Source of the DNA: Mycolicibacterium phocaicum
GTDB lineage: Bacteria > Actinomycetota > Actinomycetes > Mycobacteriales > Mycobacteriaceae
NCBI RefSeq assembly: GCF_010731115.1
Contig: NZ_AP022616.1
Span: 744,001 to 808,000, forward strand
DNA length: 64,000 nt
Reading direction: 5' to 3'
A program made the position numbers and the translations under genes. Positions 26,430 through 35,019 of this stretch are shown here, one piece after another. The notes beneath the pieces were generated by a model. The model worked only from the letters and a program-made list of their open reading frames with translations, ran no database searches and was not told the DNA's origin. How positions within the stretch are numbered: position 1 is the stretch's first letter; every line of letters begins with the position of its first letter.

Positions 26430-26819
26430 GTGAGAATCGGGAAGCTCGCCGAGGCGACCGGGGCCACCACCGCGACGCTGCGCTACTACGAAGACGAAGG
26501 CCTGCTCCCGCCCGCCGAACGTTCCCCGGCGGGGTATCGCGACTATGCCGCCGACACGATCGCCCGGGTCGGCTTCATCCGACGGGGACAGGCCGCCGGG
26601 TTCAGCCTCGCCCAGATTCGGCAGATCCTCGACATCCGTGACAGCGGCCACGCGCCGTGCACGCACGTGCGCGACCTGCTCGACATCCGACTGACCGACC
26701 TCGACGAGCAGATCAGCGCACTGGTGGCACTGCGCGAGACCATCGCCCGGCTGCGGCAGGGCGCCGAAAGCGTCGACCCGGAATCATGCAGCGCCGATGA
26801 CGTATGTCGATACCTCTAG
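26430..26819 (+). CDS. merR: MerR-family regulator of the mer operon
   Basis: The 129-residue product starts at GTG (MRIGKLAEATGATTATLRYY) with a winged-helix DNA-binding domain, a long dimerisation helix and C-terminal metal-site Cys (HAPCTHVRD, SCSADDVCRYL). Three Cys are compatible with Hg(II) binding, although spacing differs from classical Gram-negative MerR. It is divergent from merA and shares the dyad at 26383-26412. Confidence 0.9.
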   Translation: MRIGKLAEATGATTATLRYYEDEGLLPPAERSPAGYRDYAADTIARVGFIRRGQAAGFSLAQIRQILDIRDSGHAPCTHVRDLLDIRLTDLDEQISALVALRETIARLRQGAESVDPESCSADDVCRYL

Positions 26820-26957
26820 GAGCCACCTCCGTGGCACCGGAGGCATGTATTTCGTCAAGTCCGTTGACCCCGGCAGTCGTCATGAATTTCCGCCCCACTG
26901 GAGGTCGTTGGTGCGCGGGAGCGCGGGGCCTGCTGAGCAGTAGGCTCACCCGATGCG

Positions 26958-27599
26958 GTGGGATTTCACTCGAAGCTGGTCGCATTGGCCGTGCTGAGCC
27001 CAGCCACACTCGTTCAGGCGATCGCCACCTTCGCCATCACCAATATCGACGACATCGTGGTCCTCGCGGTGATGTTCGGCCAGGCGCCCGGTCATCGTGG
27101 CGCAGCCATCCGAGTGACCGCCGGTCAGTACCTCGGCTTCACCGCCATCTTGGCAGTTTCGGTCGGCGGCGCACTCCTGGGTGCCACGCTGCTTCCTCCA
27201 GCCGCACTGCCGTACTTCGGGCTGCTGCCCATCGTGTTGGGGCTGCGGGCGGCATGGCTGGCCTGGCGGGATCGCCGCACCCAACCGGCGCCGACCGATG
27301 ATCCCGCAACACTGTTGACGCCTGGCACCTGGCAGGTCGCAGTCATCACCTTCGCCAACGGCGGCGACAACATCGGCGTGTACGTTCCGATCTTCGCCGT
27401 CTCAACGATCGCCACCATCGGTGTTTACATCATCGTGTTCCTCATCGGTGTGGCCATCTGGTGCGCGGCCGGCCGATATTTCGCCTCCCACCCGATCATC
27501 GCCAAAGCACTCTCACGCTGGGGCCACATCGTTCTGCCCGTTGCACTGATCACAATCGGGGCCCTCATCCTCATCAAAGGCGGAGCGTTCGCCCTCTAG
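26958..27599 (+). CDS. CadD-like cadmium resistance transporter
   Basis: The 213-residue product has about six membrane helices. The family-specific signatures are [17 protein letters not shown] and the inverted-repeat counterpart [16 protein letters not shown], each with the paired Asp residues of the CadD/LysE group. It may export Cd(II) or another divalent metal. The GTG at 26958 is used, but a GTG at 26988 would better match the short N-termini of relatives. It is the last intact cargo gene before the right end. Confidence 0.85.
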   Translation: MGFHSKLVALAVLSPATLVQAIATFAITNIDDIVVLAVMFGQAPGHRGAAIRVTAGQYLGFTAILAVSVGGALLGATLLPPAALPYFGLLPIVLGLRAAWLAWRDRRTQPAPTDDPATLLTPGTWQVAVITFANGGDNIGVYVPIFAVSTIATIGVYIIVFLIGVAIWCAAGRYFASHPIIAKALSRWGHIVLPVALITIGALILIKGGAFAL

Positions 27600-27607
27600 C
27601 TCGGAGC

Positions 27608-27745
27608 AACTTCACCACTCAGGGCCAGGAGGCGCTCCTGCATCGGCATGTGTTGGCGTTCAACCACTTTGGTGATGTCCCGGCCCGTATCCGCTATGAC
27701 AATCTAAAACGGGCGGTGGCCAAGGTGCTCAAAGGCCGCAGCCGG
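27608..27745 (+). pseudogene. IS21-family IstA transposase relic
   Basis: The segment encodes [20 protein letters not shown] and then [20 protein letters not shown], the core of IS21 IstA (the YDNLK motif includes the second catalytic Asp). Neither end of the protein nor istB is present. It is a dead fragment left inside the transposon between the CadD-like gene and the right end. Confidence 0.8.
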
Positions 27746-27905
27746 CACCCGAACTACCAACACGAGCGAGCGCACCACAGAATCATGATCGTGTGTCACG
27801 AGAGACACGATCACAGTAGTTATACCGAAGACGTACCCGAGCCAACGGAATCGACAGGAGACCATTCCGGCTACCCTGCTGCGCTCGCAGCCGGGCGCGG
27901 AAGCA
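27746..27905. other. Non-coding stretch near right end with an inverted repeat
   Basis: GATCGTGT and ACACGATC (about 27785-27810) form 8-bp arms around 10 bp. No gene is seen. It could be a transcription barrier or remnant; no resolvase is encoded, so a res site is unlikely. Confidence 0.35.
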
Positions 27906-27910
27906 GGGTT

Positions 27911-28012
27911 GCCCCAGATTCAATGAGAAACGTCGCGATCGAAATTCTCATCCAATCTGGGGCAATGCAGGTCAGACTAGTAAATGTGCCCCAGATTCAA
28001 TGAGAACGGACA
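27911..28012. repeat. Right end of transposon 2 with three transposase-binding-like repeats
   Basis: Copies of the TTCTCATTGAATCTGGGG motif lie at 27911-27929 (inverted), 27945-27962 (direct, ATCCAATCTGGGG variant) and 27988-28006 (inverted), ending in CGGACA at 28012. The next five bases TCTGG repeat those before 17666. Confidence 0.9.
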
Positions 28013-28029
28013 TCTGGGATGATCGAGGC

Positions 28030-28704
28030 GTGACCGATGTGCTCGCCGACCCCTTCAACGCCGCGCTCGACGGCCCACACAGCCGGTTCCGTGAAGTCAG
28101 CGGACGGATCCAGCGATACCGCGCGGACGTTTCGGTGTTCTATGGTCACCCACGCGAACTGACCGCCGAGGACTACATCCACGTCGCCCGCCTGGCCGGC
28201 GACACCGGGATCGCGGTCCTTCGCGACCGCGCCACCGCGCTGCCCGCGGGCTGGTCCGTCGTCGAGACGTTCGGTTTGGTCCAATATGAGGGCAGCGAAA
28301 TCGAAGCTGCTCCCGATCCGGCGGCGATACCTCTGACGCCGGCCGACGTGCCCGAGATGACCGCCCTGGTCGAGCGGACCAAACCGGGACCGTTCCTCCC
28401 CCGGACCATCGAACTCGGAACCTATCTGGGTATCCGCGCCGCCGATGGTTCGCTCGTCGCGATGGCCGGCGAGCGGATGCGACCGACCGGATTCACGGAA
28501 ATCAGCGCAGTGTGCACCGCCCCCGAAGCCCGCGGACAGGGCCTGGCGTCCCGCCTGATCCGCGCAATCGCCCACGGTATCCGCGAGCGCGACGAAACTC
28601 CGTTCCTCCATACATCGAGCGACAACCCGGCTCAGAGGCTCTACAAGGCGATGGGTTTCACTCTGACGCGTACGGTCCCCCTCGAGATCGTCCGTATTTC
28701 CTGA
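28030..28704 (+). CDS. GNAT-family (FR47-like) N-acetyltransferase
   Basis: The 224-residue product has the acetyl-CoA-binding segment in its C-terminal half: ISAVCTAPEARGQGLASRLI (R/Q-x-x-G-x-G/A motif) followed by FLHTSSDNPAQRLYKAMGF. The substrate is unknown. The GTG at 28030 has GAGG close upstream. It is a resident gene whose upstream region received transposon 2 just 17 bp before the start, so its original promoter may be displaced. Confidence 0.85.
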   Translation: MTDVLADPFNAALDGPHSRFREVSGRIQRYRADVSVFYGHPRELTAEDYIHVARLAGDTGIAVLRDRATALPAGWSVVETFGLVQYEGSEIEAAPDPAAIPLTPADVPEMTALVERTKPGPFLPRTIELGTYLGIRAADGSLVAMAGERMRPTGFTEISAVCTAPEARGQGLASRLIRAIAHGIRERDETPFLHTSSDNPAQRLYKAMGFTLTRTVPLEIVRIS

Positions 28705-28844
28705 CTCGGGTCGCTTCGCCGACACTCCACGTCCTGGGCCGTCTGCGATGGTCCCGGAATCCGTGTGTCGGCTTCGCCCGTTCCATGAACTCCTGACCAG
28801 TCAGAACCGCCGACCTCGCAGGAGTCGGGCTTCAAGCGTGATGG

Positions 28845-28930
28845 CCGTAGCACGCGTTCGTTAGGTGTCCTACTTGCCGATTCCAAGCCTTCGGTATAAA
28901 TTTGCTAAAAATCGCGTTCGTTAACAAGTA
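28845..28930 (+). repeat. Promoter-region duplication (copy 1) upstream of first phosphoglycosyltransferase
   Basis: The stretch from GTTAGGTGTCCTACTTGCC through the AT-rich TTCGGTATAAATTTGC to GCGTTCGTTAACAAGTA is nearly identical to 55129-55217. It contains GGTATAAATTT and TTTGCTAAAAATCGCGTTCG (28901-28920). It is likely the promoter and regulator site for the adjacent gene. Confidence 0.8.
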
Positions 28931-28981
28931 GCACGTCGCGCGAGACCACCGCCGGTCACCGCGCTGATCCCAAATCGGCAG

Positions 28982-30628
28982 GTGAACCCTGCGAGCAGCC
29001 TGGGGTCGAACCAACCGAGTGAGTCCCGCCCAGCAGAGAGCGCCCCGGTAGCCATGTCGACACCTACAGTTGGAAACCCGCAGGTAAACAGTTCAAACGA
29101 GTCCACCACCGGCCAATTCCCCGCTGCAAGCGAGCTTGCGCTGCAGCTACCAGCTGCTACCACAATCAGCAACCGGGGAAGGTCAATGCGTGAGCAGCGT
29201 CACGCAAAATATGCACGCAAGCTCATTTTCAGCGATGCTCTAGTTATTTGCTCTTCCGTCATCCTGGGGCAAATTTTCCGGTTCGCCACCACCGGTGGCC
29301 ACCCTGTCTACGTGTCCCTCGACAACGGTCCGCATGTCCGGTATCTGGCCGTATCGGCTGTCATCGCGGTGGCGTGGATGGGCTTCCTATCACTGGGCAG
29401 CCGCTCGGCCAAGGTCGTCGGCCGAGGCTTCGATGAGTACGTCACCCTCGCCGCGGCCACGTTGCAGCTGTTCGGCCTCATCGCCATCGCCTCGACGCTG
29501 TTCCACCTGAACATCTCGCGCGGCTATCTCGCCATCGCTCTACCGACGGGCCTGGTCGGTCTGATCACCACCCGCTGGATCTGGCGCAAATTCCACGCGA
29601 GCAAGCGCCGCCTGGGCTACAACCAAAGCCGCCTCCTGGTCGTCGGTGCTACCAGTGCTGCCGCAGACATCGCCACCGAGTTCGCCAAAGACCCCTGGGC
29701 CGGTTACCACGTCGCCGGGTTCTGCACCCCCATGGGACCCACGCACGCCAAGGAAGTCATCACCATCGCCGGCCGCGACATCCCGATCGTCGGCACCGAC
29801 GAAGCCATCCTCGCCGCCGTTCATCGCACCAACGCCGACACTGTCGCCCTGGCTGCCACTCACCATCTCAGCCCCACCGAGATCCGCCGACTCATGTGGG
29901 AACTGGAAACCCACGGTATCGACCTCATGGTTGCCCCCGGCCTCATCGACATCGCCGACCAACGCCTCACCAGCCGCCCCGTCGCCGGCATGGCGGTCTT
30001 CGAGATCACCAAACCCCAATACAGCCGCGCAAATTCACTCATCAAGCGCACCTTCGACATCGCCTTCGCCGGTGCGGCGCTACTGGCGGTTGCCCCGCTC
30101 ATGCTCGTCACCGCCCTGGCCGTCAAGCTCACCAGCGCAGGCCCGATCTTCTACAAGGCGGAGCGCATCGGCCTGGACGGCATCCCGTTCAAGATGACCA
30201 AGTTCCGCAGCATGTACCAAGACGCTGATGCCCGCCAAGCCGACATGATCGCCGCCAGCGGAGGAGGCGCGATGTTCTTCAAGATGAAGGACGACCCGCG
30301 CGTCACCCCCATCGGCAAGATCATCCGCAAGTACTCCATCGACGAACTCCCCCAGTTCTTCAACGTCCTCACCGGACATATGAGCGTTGTCGGCCCTCGA
30401 CCCCAAGTGCGCCGCGAAGTCGACACCTACGACGACCTCGTCAGCCGACGCCTCACCGTCAAACCCGGCCTCACCGGCCTCTGGCAAATCAGCGGACGCT
30501 CCGACCTCGCGGTGGAAGACGCTGTGCGCCTGGACCTTTCGTACGTCGAAAACTGGTCTCTCCTCCAAGACATCCTCATCATCGCCAAAACCGTCCGCAC
30601 CGTCCTCACCGGCAGCGGCGCCTACTGA
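28982..30628 (+). CDS. Polyprenyl-phosphate sugar-1-phosphate transferase (WcaJ/EpsE-like), copy 1
   Basis: The 548-residue product starts exopolysaccharide units by moving a sugar-1-phosphate onto undecaprenyl- or decaprenyl-phosphate. It has four N-terminal membrane helices (residues about 70-200), a Rossmann-like CoA-binding_3 region (RLLVVGATSAAADIATEFA), a fifth helix and the bacterial sugar transferase core with KRTFDIAFAG, FKMTKFRSM, RKYSIDELPQF and GPRPQ. The start may be GTG 28982 or ATG 29054; both are conserved in the copy at 55218-56915. The two copies differ mainly in the first 60 residues. Confidence 0.93.
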   Translation: MNPASSLGSNQPSESRPAESAPVAMSTPTVGNPQVNSSNESTTGQFPAASELALQLPAATTISNRGRSMREQRHAKYARKLIFSDALVICSSVILGQIFRFATTGGHPVYVSLDNGPHVRYLAVSAVIAVAWMGFLSLGSRSAKVVGRGFDEYVTLAAATLQLFGLIAIASTLFHLNISRGYLAIALPTGLVGLITTRWIWRKFHASKRRLGYNQSRLLVVGATSAAADIATEFAKDPWAGYHVAGFCTPMGPTHAKEVITIAGRDIPIVGTDEAILAAVHRTNADTVALAATHHLSPTEIRRLMWELETHGIDLMVAPGLIDIADQRLTSRPVAGMAVFEITKPQYSRANSLIKRTFDIAFAGAALLAVAPLMLVTALAVKLTSAGPIFYKAERIGLDGIPFKMTKFRSMYQDADARQADMIAASGGGAMFFKMKDDPRVTPIGKIIRKYSIDELPQFFNVLTGHMSVVGPRPQVRREVDTYDDLVSRRLTVKPGLTGLWQISGRSDLAVEDAVRLDLSYVENWSLLQDILIIAKTVRTVLTGSGAY

Positions 30629-30728
30629 CAACCGTGGCGACTTGCCCACGAAACTCCTGGACCTCGAGCGAGACCGCCCCCGATCAACGTCGCTCGAGGT
30701 TCAGGCATGCCAGGAGATGCGCGGCAGA

Positions 30729-31574
30729 ATGACGGGATCGAGTCGGCACGATGCGGCGCTGTGGCTGGCGATCATGACCATGGCTGGTGCGGTGGCCTGC
30801 TGCCCACCAGCCATGGCGGACCCGTCACCGACGTCGCCGGTTGACTCGCGGCCGGGGGCATCCGCAGGAGCAGACGGCCGTGTAGCGCGTTTCGGGCACA
30901 CATCGGCCAAGTCCCCCAAGGGCTTACCTTCATCACCGAGCGTCGGTGACGTGCCCGCTGCGCCGGCTCAGGCCCCTGGGAAGACGGTCCGGCGCACACC
31001 AGGCGGCGCGGACTTCGAGGCCGAGCGGCCGGCGGCGAAAGCGGCCGAGCCGAGTGACTCGGAAATGTCTGCCCGCCCGGGCCGTGCACCGGCGGGCCAG
31101 GAATCATCGACCGGTAGCCGCGCAGTTCCCCGCCAACGGACAGCCTCCGGTCGGCGGCCGAGTACGTCCACCGAAGCTACCCGGCGCGCGTCGCGGCTTC
31201 CAATCGACTCACCCGAGAAACCCCACCGGGTGCAGGTGAGTGGCCATGCCGCCACGACTCTATCGCCGACCGTAGCGCACGAATTGCGCTGGGATGCAAC
31301 ACCGTCTGACGAACGACCGGATGCGCCACAACTTTCGGCACCGACGAACAGGGTCAGCATCAGAAGTTCAATCGCTGACCTTGCCCGGTTGCCGCTGGTG
31401 ATAGGGCCGGATTCGGACAGTCCGGTCGCACTGCGCGGCAACTTGGTCAATGCGGCCGCGGTCCCCGGGTCCGTGGCGATGCTGATGGTCGTCGCAATCG
31501 GCGTCGCCCTGGGCTGCCGACAGGCGAAGCGGCATGACGTCGCCGGGTCCGACGTCATGCGCTTCATCTCCTGA
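30729..31574 (+). CDS. Secreted Pro/Ser/Arg-rich protein with C-terminal membrane anchor, unknown
   Basis: The product of about 281 residues begins MTGSSRHDAALWLAIMTMAG with a signal peptide ending near PAMA-DPSP, then has a long low-complexity region rich in Pro, Ser, Ala and Arg, and a membrane helix near the end (VAMLMVVAIGVALGC) before a short basic tail. An in-frame ATG at 30717 sits directly on an AGGAG. No family recognised. Placement directly after the initiating transferase suggests a role in the cell envelope or polysaccharide display. Confidence 0.6.
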   Translation: MTGSSRHDAALWLAIMTMAGAVACCPPAMADPSPTSPVDSRPGASAGADGRVARFGHTSAKSPKGLPSSPSVGDVPAAPAQAPGKTVRRTPGGADFEAERPAAKAAEPSDSEMSARPGRAPAGQESSTGSRAVPRQRTASGRRPSTSTEATRRASRLPIDSPEKPHRVQVSGHAATTLSPTVAHELRWDATPSDERPDAPQLSAPTNRVSIRSSIADLARLPLVIGPDSDSPVALRGNLVNAAAVPGSVAMLMVVAIGVALGCRQAKRHDVAGSDVMRFIS

Positions 31575-31575
31575 A

Positions 31576-32523
31576 CTACCACCCGAGCGCTTCGCGAACC
31601 GCGCTCGGCCATGAATCAGGCTTTAGGCCATGGGTTTTGAGCAGGGCAAGGGCGATTCGTTCCATGCCAAACCCAACGCAGGCGCTGTGCGCCACGGCCC
31701 CGTCAGCGGTCGACAGCCCAAACGTCTCACCAAAATGATCCCGATGGCAGTTGGCCGACACCACGGCAGTACCGTCATCGAGGTCGTCGTAGAGCCGCAC
31801 CAACAGCTCCGTCTTGAGATTCTCGTCCCGCTGGTTGGCCGCCAGCATTCGGCCCGCTCTGCCGAAGAACGGATCATTGGCAGGCGCGGGCCGGGCGTCC
31901 AGGCCGAGGGCGGTGAGTACCTCCATGCCGTGGTCCACCCACGAGTCGCGATGTCTCTCAGCTTGTTCGGGTGAGCCGACGCGCACATACTCGTGCATTC
32001 GGAAGGCTTGCATACGCGCTGGGTCGATCGCAGGCTCATGCCGGAAGCAATAGCCGTAGATATCCATCAGCGCCCCGCCTTCGGGAAGGATCTTGGCGAG
32101 CGTGCCGTAGCTGGGATGGCACGCGGCCGAAACCAGCATGGTCCCAGCAGGGTTCAGGTGGCCATCCCACGACAGTCCGGCGTCACGATCCGCCAGCAGC
32201 GCGCGATGCTCGGGGTTGCCTCCGGTGAATGTCGAGATGGCGCCTGTCAGATTCGGGAACGACGCGATGTAGTCGGTCTTCTCGAACGCTTCGCGCGGGT
32301 ACAACGGAGGAAAACGCAAGACCGCAGCCGCGTCGCCGTGCACCTCGGCGCCCTTCCGACGCACCGCGACATCGATGCCGTCGATGATCTTCTCGAAATC
32401 ACCGCCGCGGCCGTAGAGTCCGTCGATGCCCAACGGCACCAAGTGGCCGACATCGACCAGCTCATCGCGAAATTCTTTGCGCGCCAATTCGAGCGGCTCG
32501 CCAGCTGTCGTCAATGCTCTCAC
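31576..32523 (-). CDS. Amino acid:[acyl-carrier-protein] ligase (class II aaRS-like)
   Basis: The 315-residue product resembles the catalytic core of atypical seryl-tRNA synthetases without a tRNA-binding arm. By homology with characterised amino acid:carrier protein ligases it would adenylate an amino acid and load it on a phosphopantetheine arm. Zinc ligands appear conserved: Cys135 (SAACHPSYG), Glu178 (RMHEYVR) and Cys282 (HSACVGFG). Class II motif 3 is GFGMERIALALL. The GTG start overlaps the acyl-CoA dehydrogenase stop by 4 bp. The amino acid used cannot be told from sequence; characterised relatives favour small ones such as glycine or alanine. Confidence 0.88.
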   Translation of the reverse strand: MRALTTAGEPLELARKEFRDELVDVGHLVPLGIDGLYGRGGDFEKIIDGIDVAVRRKGAEVHGDAAAVLRFPPLYPREAFEKTDYIASFPNLTGAISTFTGGNPEHRALLADRDAGLSWDGHLNPAGTMLVSAACHPSYGTLAKILPEGGALMDIYGYCFRHEPAIDPARMQAFRMHEYVRVGSPEQAERHRDSWVDHGMEVLTALGLDARPAPANDPFFGRAGRMLAANQRDENLKTELLVRLYDDLDDGTAVVSANCHRDHFGETFGLSTADGAVAHSACVGFGMERIALALLKTHGLKPDSWPSAVREALGW

Positions 32524-33686
32524 CCCCGGTAGGCCAACACGAGATTGGCGTTGTTTACTCGAATACGTTCGTTCGAGACCATCAGCTGTGGACCGAATGC
32601 GTCCCGTAGGAGACGTCCCATGGTCAGCGCGTGGTCCTCGCGGTAACCATTGAGGCCGACGATCTTCAACGCCTCGGTCACCACATCGATCACCGCAGTC
32701 GATGCGGCGATCTTGAGATTGTTCATGGCGACGGTGAAGCTGATGGTCGCTTCATCGGCACCGGACTCGGCCAAGGACTGATAGCGCAGAACCTCGTGTA
32801 GCACCATCGATTCGAAGCGCTGGTGCGTCACGGTCAGATCAGCCAGCACCGACGCTTGCGGGACGGTCTTGTCCGGCGCCTTGCGCGCGGCTTGTCGAAC
32901 GACCGTGCGGGCTTTGGCGTATGCCGCGTCGGCGATTCCCAACCACACCGACGCCCACAGGGTGTGTGACGCGGGCAGCATCGTGGTCGCCAGGATGCTC
33001 GCGTAGTCGGCCGGAATCAGGTTGGCGGCCGAAGTCCGCGTCGACAACAGATAGCCGGGACTGCACGTGCCACGAAAGCCCATGGTGTCCCAGGTGCTGG
33101 TGCGCTTGAGATCGGTGTCGCCCGCCGGACACAACAGCAGGACTTGATCGTTCTTGGCTGCATCCGGGTGACGCCTGGCGGTGGCGCCGATGTAGTCGGC
33201 CTGCTCGGCATACGAGATCACCGGCGCGTTCTTTTCCAGGAGAACTTCGTCGCCTTCGCTGACGATCGCACACGTCGACGAGCCGAGATCACCACCAGTT
33301 GTGCTCTCAGTTGTTGCTGACGCAATGAGCAACTGATTTGCTGCGATGCTTCTTGCCACTTCCGCGGCGGGGCCGCTACGGGCGTACTTCGCAAGGACCA
33401 GGGCCTGCGTCTGGTGCATGGCGAAGACCATGCCCGCGGCGCTGCACGCGGTACCCAGCGCCCGGGCGATCACCGACAGTTCGGCGATGCGGAACCCCTG
33501 ACCACCGAGTTCGGCTGGAAGACCGCACGAAAGTAATTGTGCCTGTTTGAGTGCGTCGACGGCTTCGTGCGGGAACCGCGCCTGCTGGTCGACCTCATCT
33601 GCGGCGCCAGCGGCGACGCGCACGGCGTCGACGAGCCCGGGAATGGTCGACGCGGTGCGCGTGACCGCACCGTCAAGATCGGGCAT
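32520..33686 (-). CDS. Acyl-CoA dehydrogenase-family flavoprotein
   Basis: The 388-residue product (MPDLDGAVTRTASTIPGLVD) has the full family layout: N-terminal helices, FAD-binding middle region (ASATTESTTGGDLGSS) and C-terminal helices ending NNANLVLAYRG. In this context the substrate is more likely a carrier-bound aminoacyl or acyl thioester than free acyl-CoA, as in carrier-protein pathways where such enzymes desaturate aminoacyl groups; this is inference. It is divergent from the carrier protein gene across 106 bp. Confidence 0.87.
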   Translation of the reverse strand: MPDLDGAVTRTASTIPGLVDAVRVAAGAADEVDQQARFPHEAVDALKQAQLLSCGLPAELGGQGFRIAELSVIARALGTACSAAGMVFAMHQTQALVLAKYARSGPAAEVARSIAANQLLIASATTESTTGGDLGSSTCAIVSEGDEVLLEKNAPVISYAEQADYIGATARRHPDAAKNDQVLLLCPAGDTDLKRTSTWDTMGFRGTCSPGYLLSTRTSAANLIPADYASILATTMLPASHTLWASVWLGIADAAYAKARTVVRQAARKAPDKTVPQASVLADLTVTHQRFESMVLHEVLRYQSLAESGADEATISFTVAMNNLKIAASTAVIDVVTEALKIVGLNGYREDHALTMGRLLRDAFGPQLMVSNERIRVNNANLVLAYRG

Positions 33687-33792
33687 GAGACCCCCTCGGG
33701 CGATGAACCGACCTTCGGTTCCTCGCAGAATTGTAGTTAGCTGTGATGAATACAGCGAACTATCAGCGGCGAATACTCTGTATGATACGGGT

Positions 33793-34029
33793 ATGCGGGA
33801 AACCATCGAACGCGTTTTGGCTGCGCACGGCCGGATGGCCGTCGACCCGATCGGGGTGGCCGACGACGCCGACCTCTATGAATTGGGCCTGACCTCCCAC
33901 GCTTCGGTGAATGTGATGCTGGCGCTCGAAGACGAGTTCGACATCGAATTTCCCGATGAAGCCCTCAAGAAGTCCACCTTTGCCTCGATACGGAACATCC
34001 AGGCGGTCGTCTCGAATCTCGCCAAGTAG
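33793..34029 (+). CDS. Acyl carrier protein
   Basis: The 78-residue product (MRETIERVLAAHGRMAVDPI) is a single four-helix carrier domain. The phosphopantetheine Ser is Ser35 in DLYELGLTSHASVNVM, and an acidic second helix follows (ALEDEFDIEFPDE). It is probably the partner of the ligase at 31576-32523 and is activated by the transferase at 37389-37811. It is divergent from the ligase/dehydrogenase operon and heads the plus-strand genes. Confidence 0.92.
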   Translation: MRETIERVLAAHGRMAVDPIGVADDADLYELGLTSHASVNVMLALEDEFDIEFPDEALKKSTFASIRNIQAVVSNLAK

Positions 34030-34034
34030 GGCTC

Positions 34035-35015
34035 ATGAGTCGCGCCATGGTGCCGCAAGCTGCCGCTGCCCTGCAGATCGACGCCAGGCCCGACGGTTAC
34101 GAACCGCATTTCACGCACCACGCCGACCGGCTCTGGGTCGAGACGAACTGCTATCTCGACCTGTGGATCGAGATTCTGAATTGTCTTGGGCTGGACCCTG
34201 TTCCGAGCTTCGCGTCGCTGCTTTCGGTTGACCATGACGGGCTCAGCTGGACCTTCGGCAAGCAGCAACCGGAAGACCTGCGTCGGCTGTACGGCATCGA
34301 GGTAACCGAAGAGAATTCGTGGCTTCCGGTGCTCGAATTGGTGGAGACGGGGCCGCGGCGCGGCGTGCTGCACACCGTGGAAGTCGACAGCTGGTGGCTG
34401 CCCGACACCGCGGGAACCGCCTATCGCAATGAGCACGTCAAGACCACGATCACGCCCCTGAACGTCGACCGGAACGCAAGGCAGATGCGCTACCTGCACA
34501 ACGCGGGGTTGTTCGCGCTCGACGGCGAAGACTTCGACGGCGTGTTCGGGCTGACTGCCGCGTCGGCACCGCTGCTCCCGCCGTACATCGAAGTCGTCCG
34601 TCTCTTCCCGGCCCGTGCACAGCCTGGTGCCCTAGCAATCATTGTGCGCGAGCATCTTTCACGTCGCCCGAGCGGAAATCCGATCGATCGTCTGGCAACC
34701 TGCGTCGAGGAGGCCGGGACCTGGCTGCCTGAGGCGGGGATGGCCCGCTTCCACTTGTGGGCCTTCGGTTCGCTGCGTCAGTGCGGGGCGTCGGCTGAAC
34801 TGCTGGCCGATCTGGCCGAACACCTCGATGCCGAGTTCTCGGGTGCGGCCGCCGCAGCAGTGTTACTGCGTAACGTCGCGGCGGCGGCGAAGGCAGTGCA
34901 GTTCAAGATGGCGCGCGCGGTGAGCGGGCGGAAAGTCGATGTGTCCGCCGCGCTTTCCGCCATGGCCACCGACTGGCAGGACGCGCTCGACGTCATCGCC
35001 GACGCGGTGGGCTGA
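34035..35015 (+). CDS. DUF1839-family protein
   Basis: The 326-residue soluble product matches the DUF1839 pattern (YLDLWIEILNCLGLDP, WTFGKQQPEDLRRLYG, VDSWWLPDT), a family reported beside amino acid:carrier protein ligases. The combination of WETNC-type and DSWWLPD motifs suggests an enzyme, possibly one that takes the aminoacyl group from the carrier. It starts 5 bp after the carrier protein stop. ATG 34047 is an alternative start. Confidence 0.8.
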   Translation: MSRAMVPQAAAALQIDARPDGYEPHFTHHADRLWVETNCYLDLWIEILNCLGLDPVPSFASLLSVDHDGLSWTFGKQQPEDLRRLYGIEVTEENSWLPVLELVETGPRRGVLHTVEVDSWWLPDTAGTAYRNEHVKTTITPLNVDRNARQMRYLHNAGLFALDGEDFDGVFGLTAASAPLLPPYIEVVRLFPARAQPGALAIIVREHLSRRPSGNPIDRLATCVEEAGTWLPEAGMARFHLWAFGSLRQCGASAELLADLAEHLDAEFSGAAAAAVLLRNVAAAAKAVQFKMARAVSGRKVDVSAALSAMATDWQDALDVIADAVG

Positions 35016-35019
35016 GGCG

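Larger units (their letters stand above)
17666..28012 (+). mobile_element. Complete TnsA-TniABQ mercury/cadmium resistance transposon 2 (10.3 kb)
   Basis: Both ends begin TGTCCGTTCTCATTGA, followed by TTCTGGGGCA on the left and ATCTGGGGCAC on the right, and are flanked by TCTGG (17661-17665 and 28013-28017). The left side encodes TnsA, TniA, TniB, TniQ; the right side carries the mer genes, merR, a CadD-like gene and an IS21 relic. It is a second, diverged relative of transposon 1 in the opposite orientation. Insertion is intergenic, between the PhaC-like and GNAT genes. Confidence 0.95.

Noticed and set aside
27785..27810. Inverted repeat GATCGTGT/ACACGATC as a resolution site
   Set aside because: No resolvase or invertase gene is encoded in the element, and TnsA makes cointegrate resolution unnecessary.
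28705..28844. Possible tRNA or small RNA gene in the gap after the GNAT gene, with a partial inverted repeat around CTTCGCCGACAC
   Set aside because: No cloverleaf or conserved tRNA arms could be drawn, and the repeat arms match only partly.
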